Positions 57,451 to 64,000 of a stretch of DNA of 64,000 nucleotides are shown here, piece after piece. Numbering within the stretch: the stretch's first letter is position 1; each line of letters starts with the position of its first letter. Made by a program: the position numbers and the translations under genes. This DNA is from VAXT01 sp963728535 (GTDB taxonomy: Bacteria; Actinomycetota; Thermoleophilia; Gaiellales; Gaiellaceae). Under the pieces are notes generated by a model. It saw only the letters and a list, made by a program, of their open reading frames with translations, ran no database searches and had not been told where the DNA came from. The stretch covers positions 930,001 through 994,000 of the forward strand of contig CAVSKK010000001.1 of the NCBI GenBank assembly GCA_963728535.1, in the 5' to 3' direction.

Positions 57451-59237
57451 CAGCCCGCCGCCCCAGCGCCTGTGCGCACCCAGGGTGCAAACGGGTTCTC
57501 GACTCCTTCAAGAGCCGGCTCGAGATCGGGGAAGTGGCGAAGCAGCACGGAACGCATCGAATTCTTCTCGACCCAGTCGATGCCCGCCCGCGTGTACACC
57601 TCGGGCCGGTAGTCCCGCGTGAAGAACCGGTCGCTCTTCAACCGGCGCGACGCCATCAGGATGAAGACGCGGAACGCCGTGTCGCTGAACCCGAACCCCG
57701 CCGGCTTCGGCTCGGCGTACATGCCCACCATCAGGTCGACGCGCTCGACGTCCCCGTAGACCCGCCGCAGCTGTTCGGCCCATTCGGGGTTGTCGGTCAT
57801 CTCGGCAAAGCTCTTGACGGGCTCGAGGTGGAACAGCCGCCGGAACTGGTTGTAGCGCGGCACCCCGCGCTCACGCGAGCGCAGGATGTCGATCGTGGCG
57901 AGGTCGACCAAAGACCCGTCGGGCCGATCGAAATGCTGGAGGAACCTCGGGTAGTTGTGGAGCGTGATCGCCCCGGGGTGCATCGTCCCGAAGGAGTAGA
58001 GGAGATCGGTCGTCGAGAGCTCGGTCATCAGCCCGCGAACCTGAACCGCTCCCAGGTCGGGCAGCGTCGCGCTCCGCAGTTCGCGGTCGTCCTCGATCGA
58101 GCGCAGGCTGAAATCGTCCGGGATCAGCGGGTGCATCCGGTAGACGGCCACGAACTCCTCCGTCAACGAGTACGGAACGCCGTGGTGGTCGGTGGCCGAG
58201 CCGGGGATCCCGCGCACCACGTCGTTCGAGGTGCGCCTGCCGAGGAGCTTGTCGAGCCGCTCCCCTTCGAGGCCCCACCAGTTCGCGCGCAGCGCGAGCA
58301 CCGTTGTCGGGTGCGCGATGACCGCCGGCGTCCAGTCGACGGTGTGAATCTTCGCCATCAGCGCCGCCGTGACGAGGCGTGCCTTGTCGTAGAGATCCTG
58401 GTCGTCGAGCTCCGGATACTGCGCGTGCAGGTTGTCGCAGACCGCGTTGTGCTCGCGCATGAACAGCGTGTGCAGAAGGCCGAGCCCGAGCCAGAAGTTC
58501 CCGCCGACGCCCGTGAGGTCGATGAACTTCTCGAGCTCGACCGGCGGCAGGCCCGACTCGTCGATCTTGAGCTTGCCCTGGACGTGCGTCCGGAGCGCAT
58601 CGGCGAACTTGGCGTCTCCTCCGTAGATCTGCGAGCCGTCCCACCAGTGCGTGTCGTCCGTCGTGAACGTCGTAGGCCCGTCCGGATCGGACGTCGGGTC
58701 GGGCCGCGTCCGCTGGATCGTCATCGGATGGTCGGGCCATGGGTCGTCGTCGGCGAGCGGGACCTTCCACGGCTTCTTCGGATCGCCCTTGCCGTGGCTG
58801 AACCAGTCGTGCACCTCGAACTGGATCCACGCCCCGGCGAGCAGGTTGAGCGTCGTCGCCGGCTGGAACTCGTCGCGGGTCAAGAGCTCCTGGCTGATCA
58901 CGCGCGGGTTCGGATCGAGGATCGTCTCAGCCGACTCGCCGGCCGTGTAGCGAAGCGGGACGTTTCGGCCGAACCGGCTGCCGTAGCTTCCCATGAGCGG
59001 ATCGCGCAGATCGTTGAACGTCCCGTCGATCGTGCGCGCCGTGAGATGGCGGTCGTCCGCAGGCTCCGGGACTTCGTGCGCGCCGCGCCCGGTGTCGTAG
59101 AGGTTCTTCGCCCGTAACCGGTCGCGCAGGCCGATCAGCGTCAGCATGCCGAGCGGCAACGGCATCCGGTGCCAACCGACGTGCTTGTCGAGCTTCTCGG
59201 TTACGCCCGCGAAGAGTGAGGAAAACGATCCGGCCAT
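57450..59237 (-). CDS. haem peroxidase of the animal-peroxidase/alpha-dioxygenase type
   Basis: 595 residues from ATG 59237 (MAGSFSSLFAGVTEKLDKHV), with AAGGA upstream. NLLAGAWIQFEVHDWFSHG supplies the distal Gln/His, LLHTLFMREHNAVCDNL the haem-contact Arg, and LTEEFVAVYRMHPLIPDDF matches cyclooxygenase E-F-N-T-L-Y-H-W-H-P-L-L-P-D, placing the radical-forming Tyr and proximal His. TLHNYPRFLQHF and VPRYNQFRRLFHL complete the fold. Relatives are plant alpha-dioxygenases and cyclooxygenases, which use the Tyr radical to add oxygen to fatty acids. The retained Tyr argues for oxygenase rather than simple peroxidase activity. No signal peptide is seen; the N-terminus is amphipathic. Confidence 0.88.
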   Translation of the reverse strand: MAGSFSSLFAGVTEKLDKHVGWHRMPLPLGMLTLIGLRDRLRAKNLYDTGRGAHEVPEPADDRHLTARTIDGTFNDLRDPLMGSYGSRFGRNVPLRYTAGESAETILDPNPRVISQELLTRDEFQPATTLNLLAGAWIQFEVHDWFSHGKGDPKKPWKVPLADDDPWPDHPMTIQRTRPDPTSDPDGPTTFTTDDTHWWDGSQIYGGDAKFADALRTHVQGKLKIDESGLPPVELEKFIDLTGVGGNFWLGLGLLHTLFMREHNAVCDNLHAQYPELDDQDLYDKARLVTAALMAKIHTVDWTPAVIAHPTTVLALRANWWGLEGERLDKLLGRRTSNDVVRGIPGSATDHHGVPYSLTEEFVAVYRMHPLIPDDFSLRSIEDDRELRSATLPDLGAVQVRGLMTELSTTDLLYSFGTMHPGAITLHNYPRFLQHFDRPDGSLVDLATIDILRSRERGVPRYNQFRRLFHLEPVKSFAEMTDNPEWAEQLRRVYGDVERVDLMVGMYAEPKPAGFGFSDTAFRVFILMASRRLKSDRFFTRDYRPEVYTRAGIDWVEKNSMRSVLLRHFPDLEPALEGVENPFAPWVRTGAGAAG

Positions 59238-59385
59238 ATGGGCATCCTTTCGAACCGACGGGGTAGCCGGGCCGCGAAGGGAGCTAAACATTCTCCTCGA
59301 ATCGAGTCAACGTCCATGCGAGCGCCGGACAGTGGTAGGTTCGCCGCGCGGCCCCGCCCCACCGACCCCTCGAAGGGAGAACGAG
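59238..59385. promoter_or_regulatory. divergent control region of the peroxidase operons
   Basis: 148 bases separate the oxygenase start (-) from the 145-aa gene start (+). On the minus strand TTGACT (59310-59305) could be a -35. The palindrome CTCGA-A-TCGAG (59296-59306) overlaps it and is a candidate operator. A good ribosome site (AGGGAGA) precedes the plus-strand ATG. No clear -10 is seen for either direction. Confidence 0.4.
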
Positions 59386-59823
59386 ATGGTTGTCGACGTG
59401 CCGCAGCTAGCCGCGATGTCACCCGACGAGCTCGACGCGCTCTTCCGCGAGAGCGGCGCTGGCGAGATCCCCGTCGGCAGGACGCAGGGGGCGGTCCTCC
59501 TCGCTCCGGGAACGGAAATCGCCTGGCCGGCCAAGAGGCTGATCCAGTGGCTCGTCTGGCGCGGAAAGGTCTTCAATCCGCAGAAGGGAGACCTCCTCAA
59601 CGTCGTCGGCCCCTTCGGGATCAAGTCTGTCCGCGCCAAGGTCTACAAGGACCCGAGCTGGTTCGACCAAAAGGAGACGATCGTCCTCGACTATTCGAAG
59701 ACGTCGCGGATCGCGCAGAAGATCAGAGACGAGATTCGCGAGGTCTCGCCCGGCGTCTACCTCGGGCTGGTCTTCTGGGGGCGCAACCGGATCCTGTACT
59801 TCACGCTGACGTCGAAGAACTGA
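59386..59823 (+). CDS. 145-residue protein of unknown function in the peroxidase operon
   Basis: Starts at ATG 59386 after AGGGAGAACGAG. It begins VVDVPQLAAMSPDELDALFR, then a beta-rich middle: IQWLVWRGKVFNPQKGDLLN, SVRAKVYKDPSWFDQKETIV, LDYSKTSRIAQKIRDEIREV and finally GLVFWGRNRILYFTLTSK. The pattern suggests a lipocalin-like or NTF2-like ligand pocket with several Trp/Phe. I do not recognise a family. It is first in a four-gene run with the next gene 7 bases away, so a role with the peroxidases, perhaps binding the lipid substrate, is likely but inferred. Confidence 0.75.
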   Translation: MVVDVPQLAAMSPDELDALFRESGAGEIPVGRTQGAVLLAPGTEIAWPAKRLIQWLVWRGKVFNPQKGDLLNVVGPFGIKSVRAKVYKDPSWFDQKETIVLDYSKTSRIAQKIRDEIREVSPGVYLGLVFWGRNRILYFTLTSKN

Positions 59824-59829
59824 GGCGCG

Positions 59830-61104
59830 GTGCCGCATCAGGTCGCATTGACGCTCGTCGCCAAGGTCCGGCCAGGAGAGGCCGGGAGCCTGAAGAAGCT
59901 CCTCGAGACGATGGGCGACGGAGTCGCGAACGGGTCGGTCGTCGACCTCGGCGCCCTTGACGGCGTCCATTTCGCACGCTTCGTCGTGCTCGACGAGGCG
60001 ACCGACCTCCAAGGCGAGCCTTTGCCGGCCTCGCTGCTCTACCTGAGCGACCTCGACGTTTCCCGCGAGCACCACCTCGGCCAGCTCGTCGACCAGTCCG
60101 GCGAGGGCCTCGACCAGCTCTTCGGGCACTGCGAGGGCTATCCCGAAGGCAGGCAACGGACGCGCGAAGGGCGCCTCAACTATCTGCGAGCCCACCGTGT
60201 CAGGGAGCAAGCGTTCTACGTGAACACCGTCGGCCGCACGCGCCGCCAGATTCGCGAAGAGGCCGAGCTGCGCGACTCGCTCGAGGAGTTCCTCGACGGC
60301 GCGGAGCAGCCGCCGGGGCAACGTCCGGCGGCGGTCCGGCGAGCGGTCCTGGAGCACGTCGAGGCCGACCGCGTGCTCAGCCGCGCGCTGCAGCCGCCGG
60401 CCGGGCTCGACCTCGGCTTCCGGCTGCGCGAGCTCGCGCACCTCGTCGGCGTGGCGCTCCTCGTGCTCCTGCTCCTGCCTCTCCTGCTCCTCGCCGCGCC
60501 GGTCTTCCTCATCCTGCTCCGCCGGCACGAGCGCAGAGACAAGGCCCCGCACGTGAAGCCGCCCGTCGAGGTCGTCCAGGGACTCGCGGCGCTCGAGGAC
60601 CATGTGGTTCAGAACCCGTTCACCGCGCTCGGCTTCGTCAAGCCCGGCCGCTTCCGGCGGCTGACGCTGACCGGGGTGCTCTTCGCGATCAACTACGTGA
60701 CGAGGCACGTCTTCAACCACGGCAACCTGGCCGGCGTGAAGACGATCCACTTCGCGCGCTGGGTCTTCCTCGACGACAAGCGCCGGGTCATCTTCACCAG
60801 CAACTACGACGGCAGCCTCGAGAGCTACATGGACGACTTCATCGACAAGATCGCCTGGGGGTTGAACATCGTCTTCAGCAACGGCTACGGCTATCCGAAT
60901 GCCCGCTTCCTGATCCTCGACGGCTGCCACGACGAGCTCGCGTTCAAGGACTACCTGCGCCTGCACCAGGTCCCCACGCGGGTGTGGTACTCCGCCTATG
61001 AGCAGCTGAGCTGCGCCAACATCGGCAACAACGCGCGGATTCGCGACGGGCTACGCGGCGAGCCCGGCCGAGAGGCGACCGAGAAGTGGGTGCAGGCGCT
61101 GTGA
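59830..61104 (+). CDS. membrane protein with internally duplicated ferredoxin-like domain
   Basis: 424 residues from a GTG. The N-terminal half (LVAKVRPGEAGSLKKLLETM, VHFARFVVLDEATDLQG, LVDQSGEGLDQLFGHCEGYP) and the C-terminal half from about residue 275 (IHFARWVFLDDKRR, FIDKIAWGLNIVFSNGYGYP) are clearly homologous. Between them is a helical linker and a strong transmembrane segment (LVGVALLVLLLLPLLLLAAP, about residues 205-230). Each unit has the strand-helix-strand look of ABM/DyP-type alpha-beta domains. The second half also has a Cys-rich C-terminus (SAYEQLSCANIG). No haem ligand is evident. It is 7 bases after the 145-aa gene and overlaps the DyP gene. Confidence 0.78.
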   Translation: MPHQVALTLVAKVRPGEAGSLKKLLETMGDGVANGSVVDLGALDGVHFARFVVLDEATDLQGEPLPASLLYLSDLDVSREHHLGQLVDQSGEGLDQLFGHCEGYPEGRQRTREGRLNYLRAHRVREQAFYVNTVGRTRRQIREEAELRDSLEEFLDGAEQPPGQRPAAVRRAVLEHVEADRVLSRALQPPAGLDLGFRLRELAHLVGVALLVLLLLPLLLLAAPVFLILLRRHERRDKAPHVKPPVEVVQGLAALEDHVVQNPFTALGFVKPGRFRRLTLTGVLFAINYVTRHVFNHGNLAGVKTIHFARWVFLDDKRRVIFTSNYDGSLESYMDDFIDKIAWGLNIVFSNGYGYPNARFLILDGCHDELAFKDYLRLHQVPTRVWYSAYEQLSCANIGNNARIRDGLRGEPGREATEKWVQAL

Positions 61105-62465
61105 GCGCGCCCGAGCTGAACGACGTGCAGGGCCTCGTCGCCCGCGGCTACGGGAACCTGCCCTCGGCCCGGTTCCTGGTCATCGGGATCGACGATGCAG
61201 CCGCCGGCCGGGACTGGCTCGGCTCTGTCGCAGGCTCGCTCACGGCTTCGGACGCAGGCCCGGAGACGCAGGCGGTCAACATCGCGCTCACCAGCTCAGG
61301 CCTCGCGAAGCTCGACGTCGACCGGGAGACCGTCGCCCTCTTCGGGAATGAGTTCGTCGACGGAATGACCGCAGCGCACCGGACCCGGGCGCTCGGCGAC
61401 CTCGCCGAGAACGCCCCGGAGCACTGGGACTGGGGCGGCCCCCGGACGCCCGACGTCGACGCGATGCTGCTCCTCTACGCGCGGGACGAGCCGACTCTGA
61501 CCGACCTCGAGCGCGAGCAGGTCGGCCACCTCGGGGCCGGGCTGCAGGTGCTCGCCAGGCTCGACACGTCGAACCTCGACGGTCACGAGCCGTTCGGCTT
61601 CCGTGACGGCATCTCGCAGCCGTTCCTCGAAGGTCTCTCGAAACAGGGCCCGGCCAAGACGACGCTGCGCTTCGGCGAGTTCGTGCTCGGCTACCCGAAC
61701 GAGTACGGCCGGTACACGGACCAGCCGCTGCTCGACGCCCGCCCCGAGCTCGCGCGCAACGGCTCCTACCTCGTCTTCCGCCAGCTGCGCCAGGACGTTC
61801 ACGCCTTCTGGAGCTTCGTCGACCAGGCGACGAGGCGCGCCGACGGAAGCTCCGACCCGGAGCGCCGGCTTCGCCTCGCCGCGAAGATGGTCGGGCGCTG
61901 GCCGAGCGGCGCACCGCTCGCGCTCGCACCCGACCGCGACGACGCCGCACTCGGAGAGGCGAACGAATTCGCCTACTTCGAGCACGACCGTCACGGTGCG
62001 CGCTGCCCCGTTGGCTCACACATCCGGCGCGCGAATCCGCGAGACTCCCTCGATCCGAAACCGGGAACGTCAAAGTCGTGGGCGATCAACCGGCGCCACC
62101 GGATCCTGCGCCGCGGCCGCGAGTACGGACAGGAGGAGCTCTTGAAACCCGACGAGGCGCTCCGCAGAGATGTCGCCGTCGGCGAGCGCGGGCTCCACTT
62201 CATCTGCCTGAACGGCAACATCGCCCGGCAATTCGAGTTCGTGAACAACACGTGGCTGAACAGCCCGAAGTTCGCAGGCCTCTATGACGACGCCGACCCG
62301 CTCGTAGCGCCTTCGAGCCCGCACGGCGGGACGTTCACCGTCCAGTCGAGCTCCCTCCGCGAGCGCGTGACCGACGTGCCCCGGTTCGTCTCGGTCCGAG
62401 GCGGGGCGTACTTCTTCATGCCCGGGCTCGCTGCGACGCGCTCCCTGGCGAGGCTCGGAGCCTGA
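61101..62465 (+). CDS. DyP-type haem peroxidase
   Basis: About 454 residues from GTG 61101, overlapping the previous stop (GTGA); GTG 61086 would add five residues. DLNGVQGL-like start is here LNDVQGLVARGYGNLPSARF. GHEPFGFRDGISQPFLEG is the G-x-x-D-G motif with the catalytic Asp, CPVGSHIRRANPRDSL the region of the proximal His and Arg, RHRILRRGREYG the conserved R-x-x-R-R-G, and HFICLNGNIARQFEFVNNTW the C-terminal core. The enzyme oxidises dyes, lignin-like phenols or, for this subfamily, unknown natural substrates with H2O2. No Tat signal is seen, so cytoplasmic or membrane-associated. Confidence 0.9.
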   Translation: MSAPELNDVQGLVARGYGNLPSARFLVIGIDDAAAGRDWLGSVAGSLTASDAGPETQAVNIALTSSGLAKLDVDRETVALFGNEFVDGMTAAHRTRALGDLAENAPEHWDWGGPRTPDVDAMLLLYARDEPTLTDLEREQVGHLGAGLQVLARLDTSNLDGHEPFGFRDGISQPFLEGLSKQGPAKTTLRFGEFVLGYPNEYGRYTDQPLLDARPELARNGSYLVFRQLRQDVHAFWSFVDQATRRADGSSDPERRLRLAAKMVGRWPSGAPLALAPDRDDAALGEANEFAYFEHDRHGARCPVGSHIRRANPRDSLDPKPGTSKSWAINRRHRILRRGREYGQEELLKPDEALRRDVAVGERGLHFICLNGNIARQFEFVNNTWLNSPKFAGLYDDADPLVAPSSPHGGTFTVQSSSLRERVTDVPRFVSVRGGAYFFMPGLAATRSLARLGA

Positions 62466-62935
62466 TGGACGCCGACGACCGCCTCCGGCTCGACTACGAG
62501 CAGACCTCGCAGCTGCTTCGCACGCTCACCGACATCCGCTTCAGGCTGATCGCGTTCGTGCCGTCGCTTGCCGCCGTGGCGGTCGGATTCTTCGCCCGCC
62601 CACGGCCCGCCGTGGAGCTGCTTGCGATCGGCGCCTTGGGCCTTATCGCGACGTTCGGCATCTACCTCTACGAGCTCAAGAACTCACAGCTCTCCGCGGC
62701 CGCCGCCGGGCGCGCCCGCGAGCTGGAGCGGCGGCTCGAGCTATCCGGCGGGGACCTGGACACGCACGATCGCGGCCTGTCGCTCGTCTACGGAGCCGCA
62801 CTCGCGGGCTGGAGCTACATCGTGGGCTGGGGCCTGTTCAGCGCGACCGGCCTCGACAGCGCGAGAGGAATCGGACTCGCGATCGGGGCTATTGTCGGAG
62901 CGCTCGTCGTCGCCGAGGCGAACCGGCTCCGTTAG
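62465..62935 (+). CDS. 156-residue four-helix membrane protein
   Basis: Starts at an ATG sharing one base with the DyP stop (TGATG). Hydrophobic helices: FRLIAFVPSLAAVAVGFFAR, ELLAIGALGLIATFGIYLYE, SLVYGAALAGWSYIVGWGLF and GIGLAIGAIVGALVVAEANR; an amphipathic helix (LSAAAAGRARELERRLEL) lies between the second and third. The fold resembles small integral proteins of unknown role. Coupling to the DyP gene suggests it is part of the same membrane-linked system. Its end overlaps the convergent 110-aa gene by 4 bases. Confidence 0.72.
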   Translation: MDADDRLRLDYEQTSQLLRTLTDIRFRLIAFVPSLAAVAVGFFARPRPAVELLAIGALGLIATFGIYLYELKNSQLSAAAAGRARELERRLELSGGDLDTHDRGLSLVYGAALAGWSYIVGWGLFSATGLDSARGIGLAIGAIVGALVVAEANRLR

Positions 62936-63264
62936 CCGGACGGGCACTCGGGCACGTGCCGCAGGTAGGCGCGGCTGCCCTTGTTGCCGGTGGCGCGGAC
63001 GAGATAGCCCGCGCACGCAGGCACCGAGACGCCGACGAAGCGCACGCGGAAGGTTCCCGTTGCCGTCGCGACGACCGCCTTCCCGTGCCGTCCCCTGACC
63101 TGGGCGACGATCCGAACGCGCTCCTGCGCCCGGAATCCGGAGCCGCGCACCGAAAACGGCGCAACGTCGGCGACGCGAACGGCGGTGCCGGGCGAGGTGG
63201 AGCTGCGTCCAGTGAACATGGCCGCCAAGAAGATGGCGAGAGCAGCGACGACTGCGCCTCTCAT
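62932..63264 (-). CDS. secreted 110-residue protein
   Basis: Signal peptide MRGAVVAALAIFLAAMFTGR, then a beta-rich domain (TAVRVADVAPFSVRGSGFRA, VRIVAQVRGRHGKAVVATAT, GTFRVRFVGVSVPACAGYLV) ending YLRHVPECPSG. The two cysteines may form a disulfide. The shape is that of an Ig/IPT-like extracellular domain. No catalytic motif. Its 3' end overlaps the four-helix gene. Confidence 0.65.
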   Translation of the reverse strand: MRGAVVAALAIFLAAMFTGRSSTSPGTAVRVADVAPFSVRGSGFRAQERVRIVAQVRGRHGKAVVATATGTFRVRFVGVSVPACAGYLVRATGNKGSRAYLRHVPECPSG

Positions 63265-63303
63265 CGAACCGAATATGCCCTGCGCTCGATGGTTTGAAAC
63301 GAC

Positions 63304-63333
63304 GCGAGGGGCCGCCGAGCGACGGCCCCTCGC
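63304..63333 (-). terminator. 11-base perfect hairpin after the partial propeller gene
   Basis: GCGAGGGGCCG (63304-63314), loop CCGAGCGA and CGGCCCCTCGC (63323-63333) pair perfectly. It starts 10 bases past the stop of the 63343 gene on the minus strand and probably ends its transcript. Confidence 0.7.
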
Positions 63334-63342
63334 AGTTCGGTC

Positions 63343-64000
63343 CTAGTGTCGGAGGTTCAGCCTCCAGGCCCCCTGTCCGTGCGAAGCGGCGTAGAGGATC
63401 CTGTCGTTCCTATGACCACTCGGGACGAGCGTCAAACCCGCTACCTCGAGGTTCGGCATGCCCGTCGCCGCCACCGTCCACAGCCCCGAGCCCTGCCGGC
63501 TCAGGACGCCGAAGTCGGACGAGACGTAGATCGTGCCGCTGACGTCGTCACGAGCGACGTCGGTGAGCGGCAGGTCTCCGAGGAAGCCGTCGAGGCTGTC
63601 CCACGTCGCGGTCCCTGCCCCCGGGTCGTAGGTCACCGAGAAGATGTGACCAGGCGTCGTGGGCGTCGCGGCGCTGAAGCCGCTGTACGAGATCCACGCA
63701 TGGTTCGCATTCGCCGGATCGATCGCGATCCCGGTGATGAACCGGTCGGGATCCGCCGTCGAAAGCGAGTCCAACCGCAGGAACGTGACCGCGCTGGCCG
63801 GATCCACGTCGGCGTTCGCCGAGATGAAGACACGGCCTGTCGTCGTCGCGGCCCACAGGGTCGAAGTGTCCGTCGTCGCCCGCTCGACGGCAGCGACGGC
63901 ACCGCCGTTGCGGTCGCCGAAGCCGGCCGAGGTGAGCGGCGTCGTACCGAGCGGCTCCCAGTCACCGCACGTAACGGCGAAGTCGCCGGTGAACTCGTTG
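63343..64000 (-). CDS. beta-propeller (BNR-like) protein, 3' part, cut by window edge
   Basis: About 219 residues of a frame open to base 64000. GGAVAAVERATTDTSTLWA, TTTGRVFISANADVDPASAV, IAIDPANANHAWISYSGFSA, VARDDVSGTIYVSSDFGVLS and LTLVPSGHRNDRILYAASHG are propeller blades of the BNR/VPS10-like kind. The tail is RLNLRH. The N-terminus, including any signal peptide, is beyond the window, so location is inferred from relatives that are mostly secreted. It is the third propeller protein in 12 kb. Confidence 0.8.
   Translation of the reverse strand, partial: NEFTGDFAVTCGDWEPLGTTPLTSAGFGDRNGGAVAAVERATTDTSTLWAATTTGRVFISANADVDPASAVTFLRLDSLSTADPDRFITGIAIDPANANHAWISYSGFSAATPTTPGHIFSVTYDPGAGTATWDSLDGFLGDLPLTDVARDDVSGTIYVSSDFGVLSRQGSGLWTVAATGMPNLEVAGLTLVPSGHRNDRILYAASHGQGAWRLNLRH

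Overview
The window is one GC-rich, almost gap-free bacterial chromosome segment. Start codons are often GTG or TTG, and many genes overlap by 1 to 8 bases. A vegetative sigma factor, dtxR-type metal regulator, scpA/scpB, DUF3352 lipoprotein, MoeB/JAMM pair and SpoT-free housekeeping gene order fit a deep-branching actinobacterium, most likely class Thermoleophilia (Gaiellales/Solirubrobacterales-like). That placement is inference from gene content and style, not from a marker gene. No tRNA, rRNA, CRISPR, integrase or transposase gene was seen, and no gene-free stretch exceeds 300 bases (the longest, 56816-57084, holds four short repeats).

Layout. 1-8002, mostly minus strand: partial acyl-CoA dehydrogenase, small membrane protein, an overlapping trio (Rieske-DAO oxidoreductase, VOC protein, 60-aa protein), amidohydrolase (+), M20 dipeptidase, principal sigma factor with two candidate promoters, TPR protein. 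8026-11319: plus-strand rhodanese-MoeB, JAMM protease and DAO oxidoreductase, then a cupredoxin (-) and a pterin carbinolamine dehydratase (+). 11299-14336: a fatty-acid-kinase locus (fakA, lone response regulator, degV/fakB) next to rpmB. 14380-22069: a tightly overlapping minus-strand run ribH-ribBA-ribE-ribD-rpe-fmt-def-priA covering riboflavin synthesis, formyl-Met handling and replication restart. 22101-23708: divergent ZIP transporter and DtxR/MntR-type regulator around a perfect palindrome. 23695-33393: minus-strand run aroF-tyrA-aroA-cmk-plsC-der-gpsA-DUF3352-metK, with cmk frameshifted as given. 33438-36803: chorismate mutase, trpS, rluB (-), DUF4188, SDR. 36808-45475: scpB, scpA, lgt, a small protein, ECF sigma/anti-sigma pair, ABM protein, DUF1326 protein, dnaE. 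45551-52041: ABC exporter, aconitase, and a citramalate synthase carrying a C-terminal YrdC/Sua5-like domain.

52169-64000 differs in character. It holds three secreted beta-propeller-like proteins around a haem-oxygenase/peroxidase island: a catalase-like protein, a cyclooxygenase/alpha-dioxygenase-like peroxidase, and a divergent four-gene operon (unknown 145-aa protein, membrane protein with an internally duplicated domain, DyP-type peroxidase, four-helix membrane protein). These genes look like a lipid-peroxide or oxylipin-like system. This island and the CimA-YrdC fusion are the two most original signals in the window.
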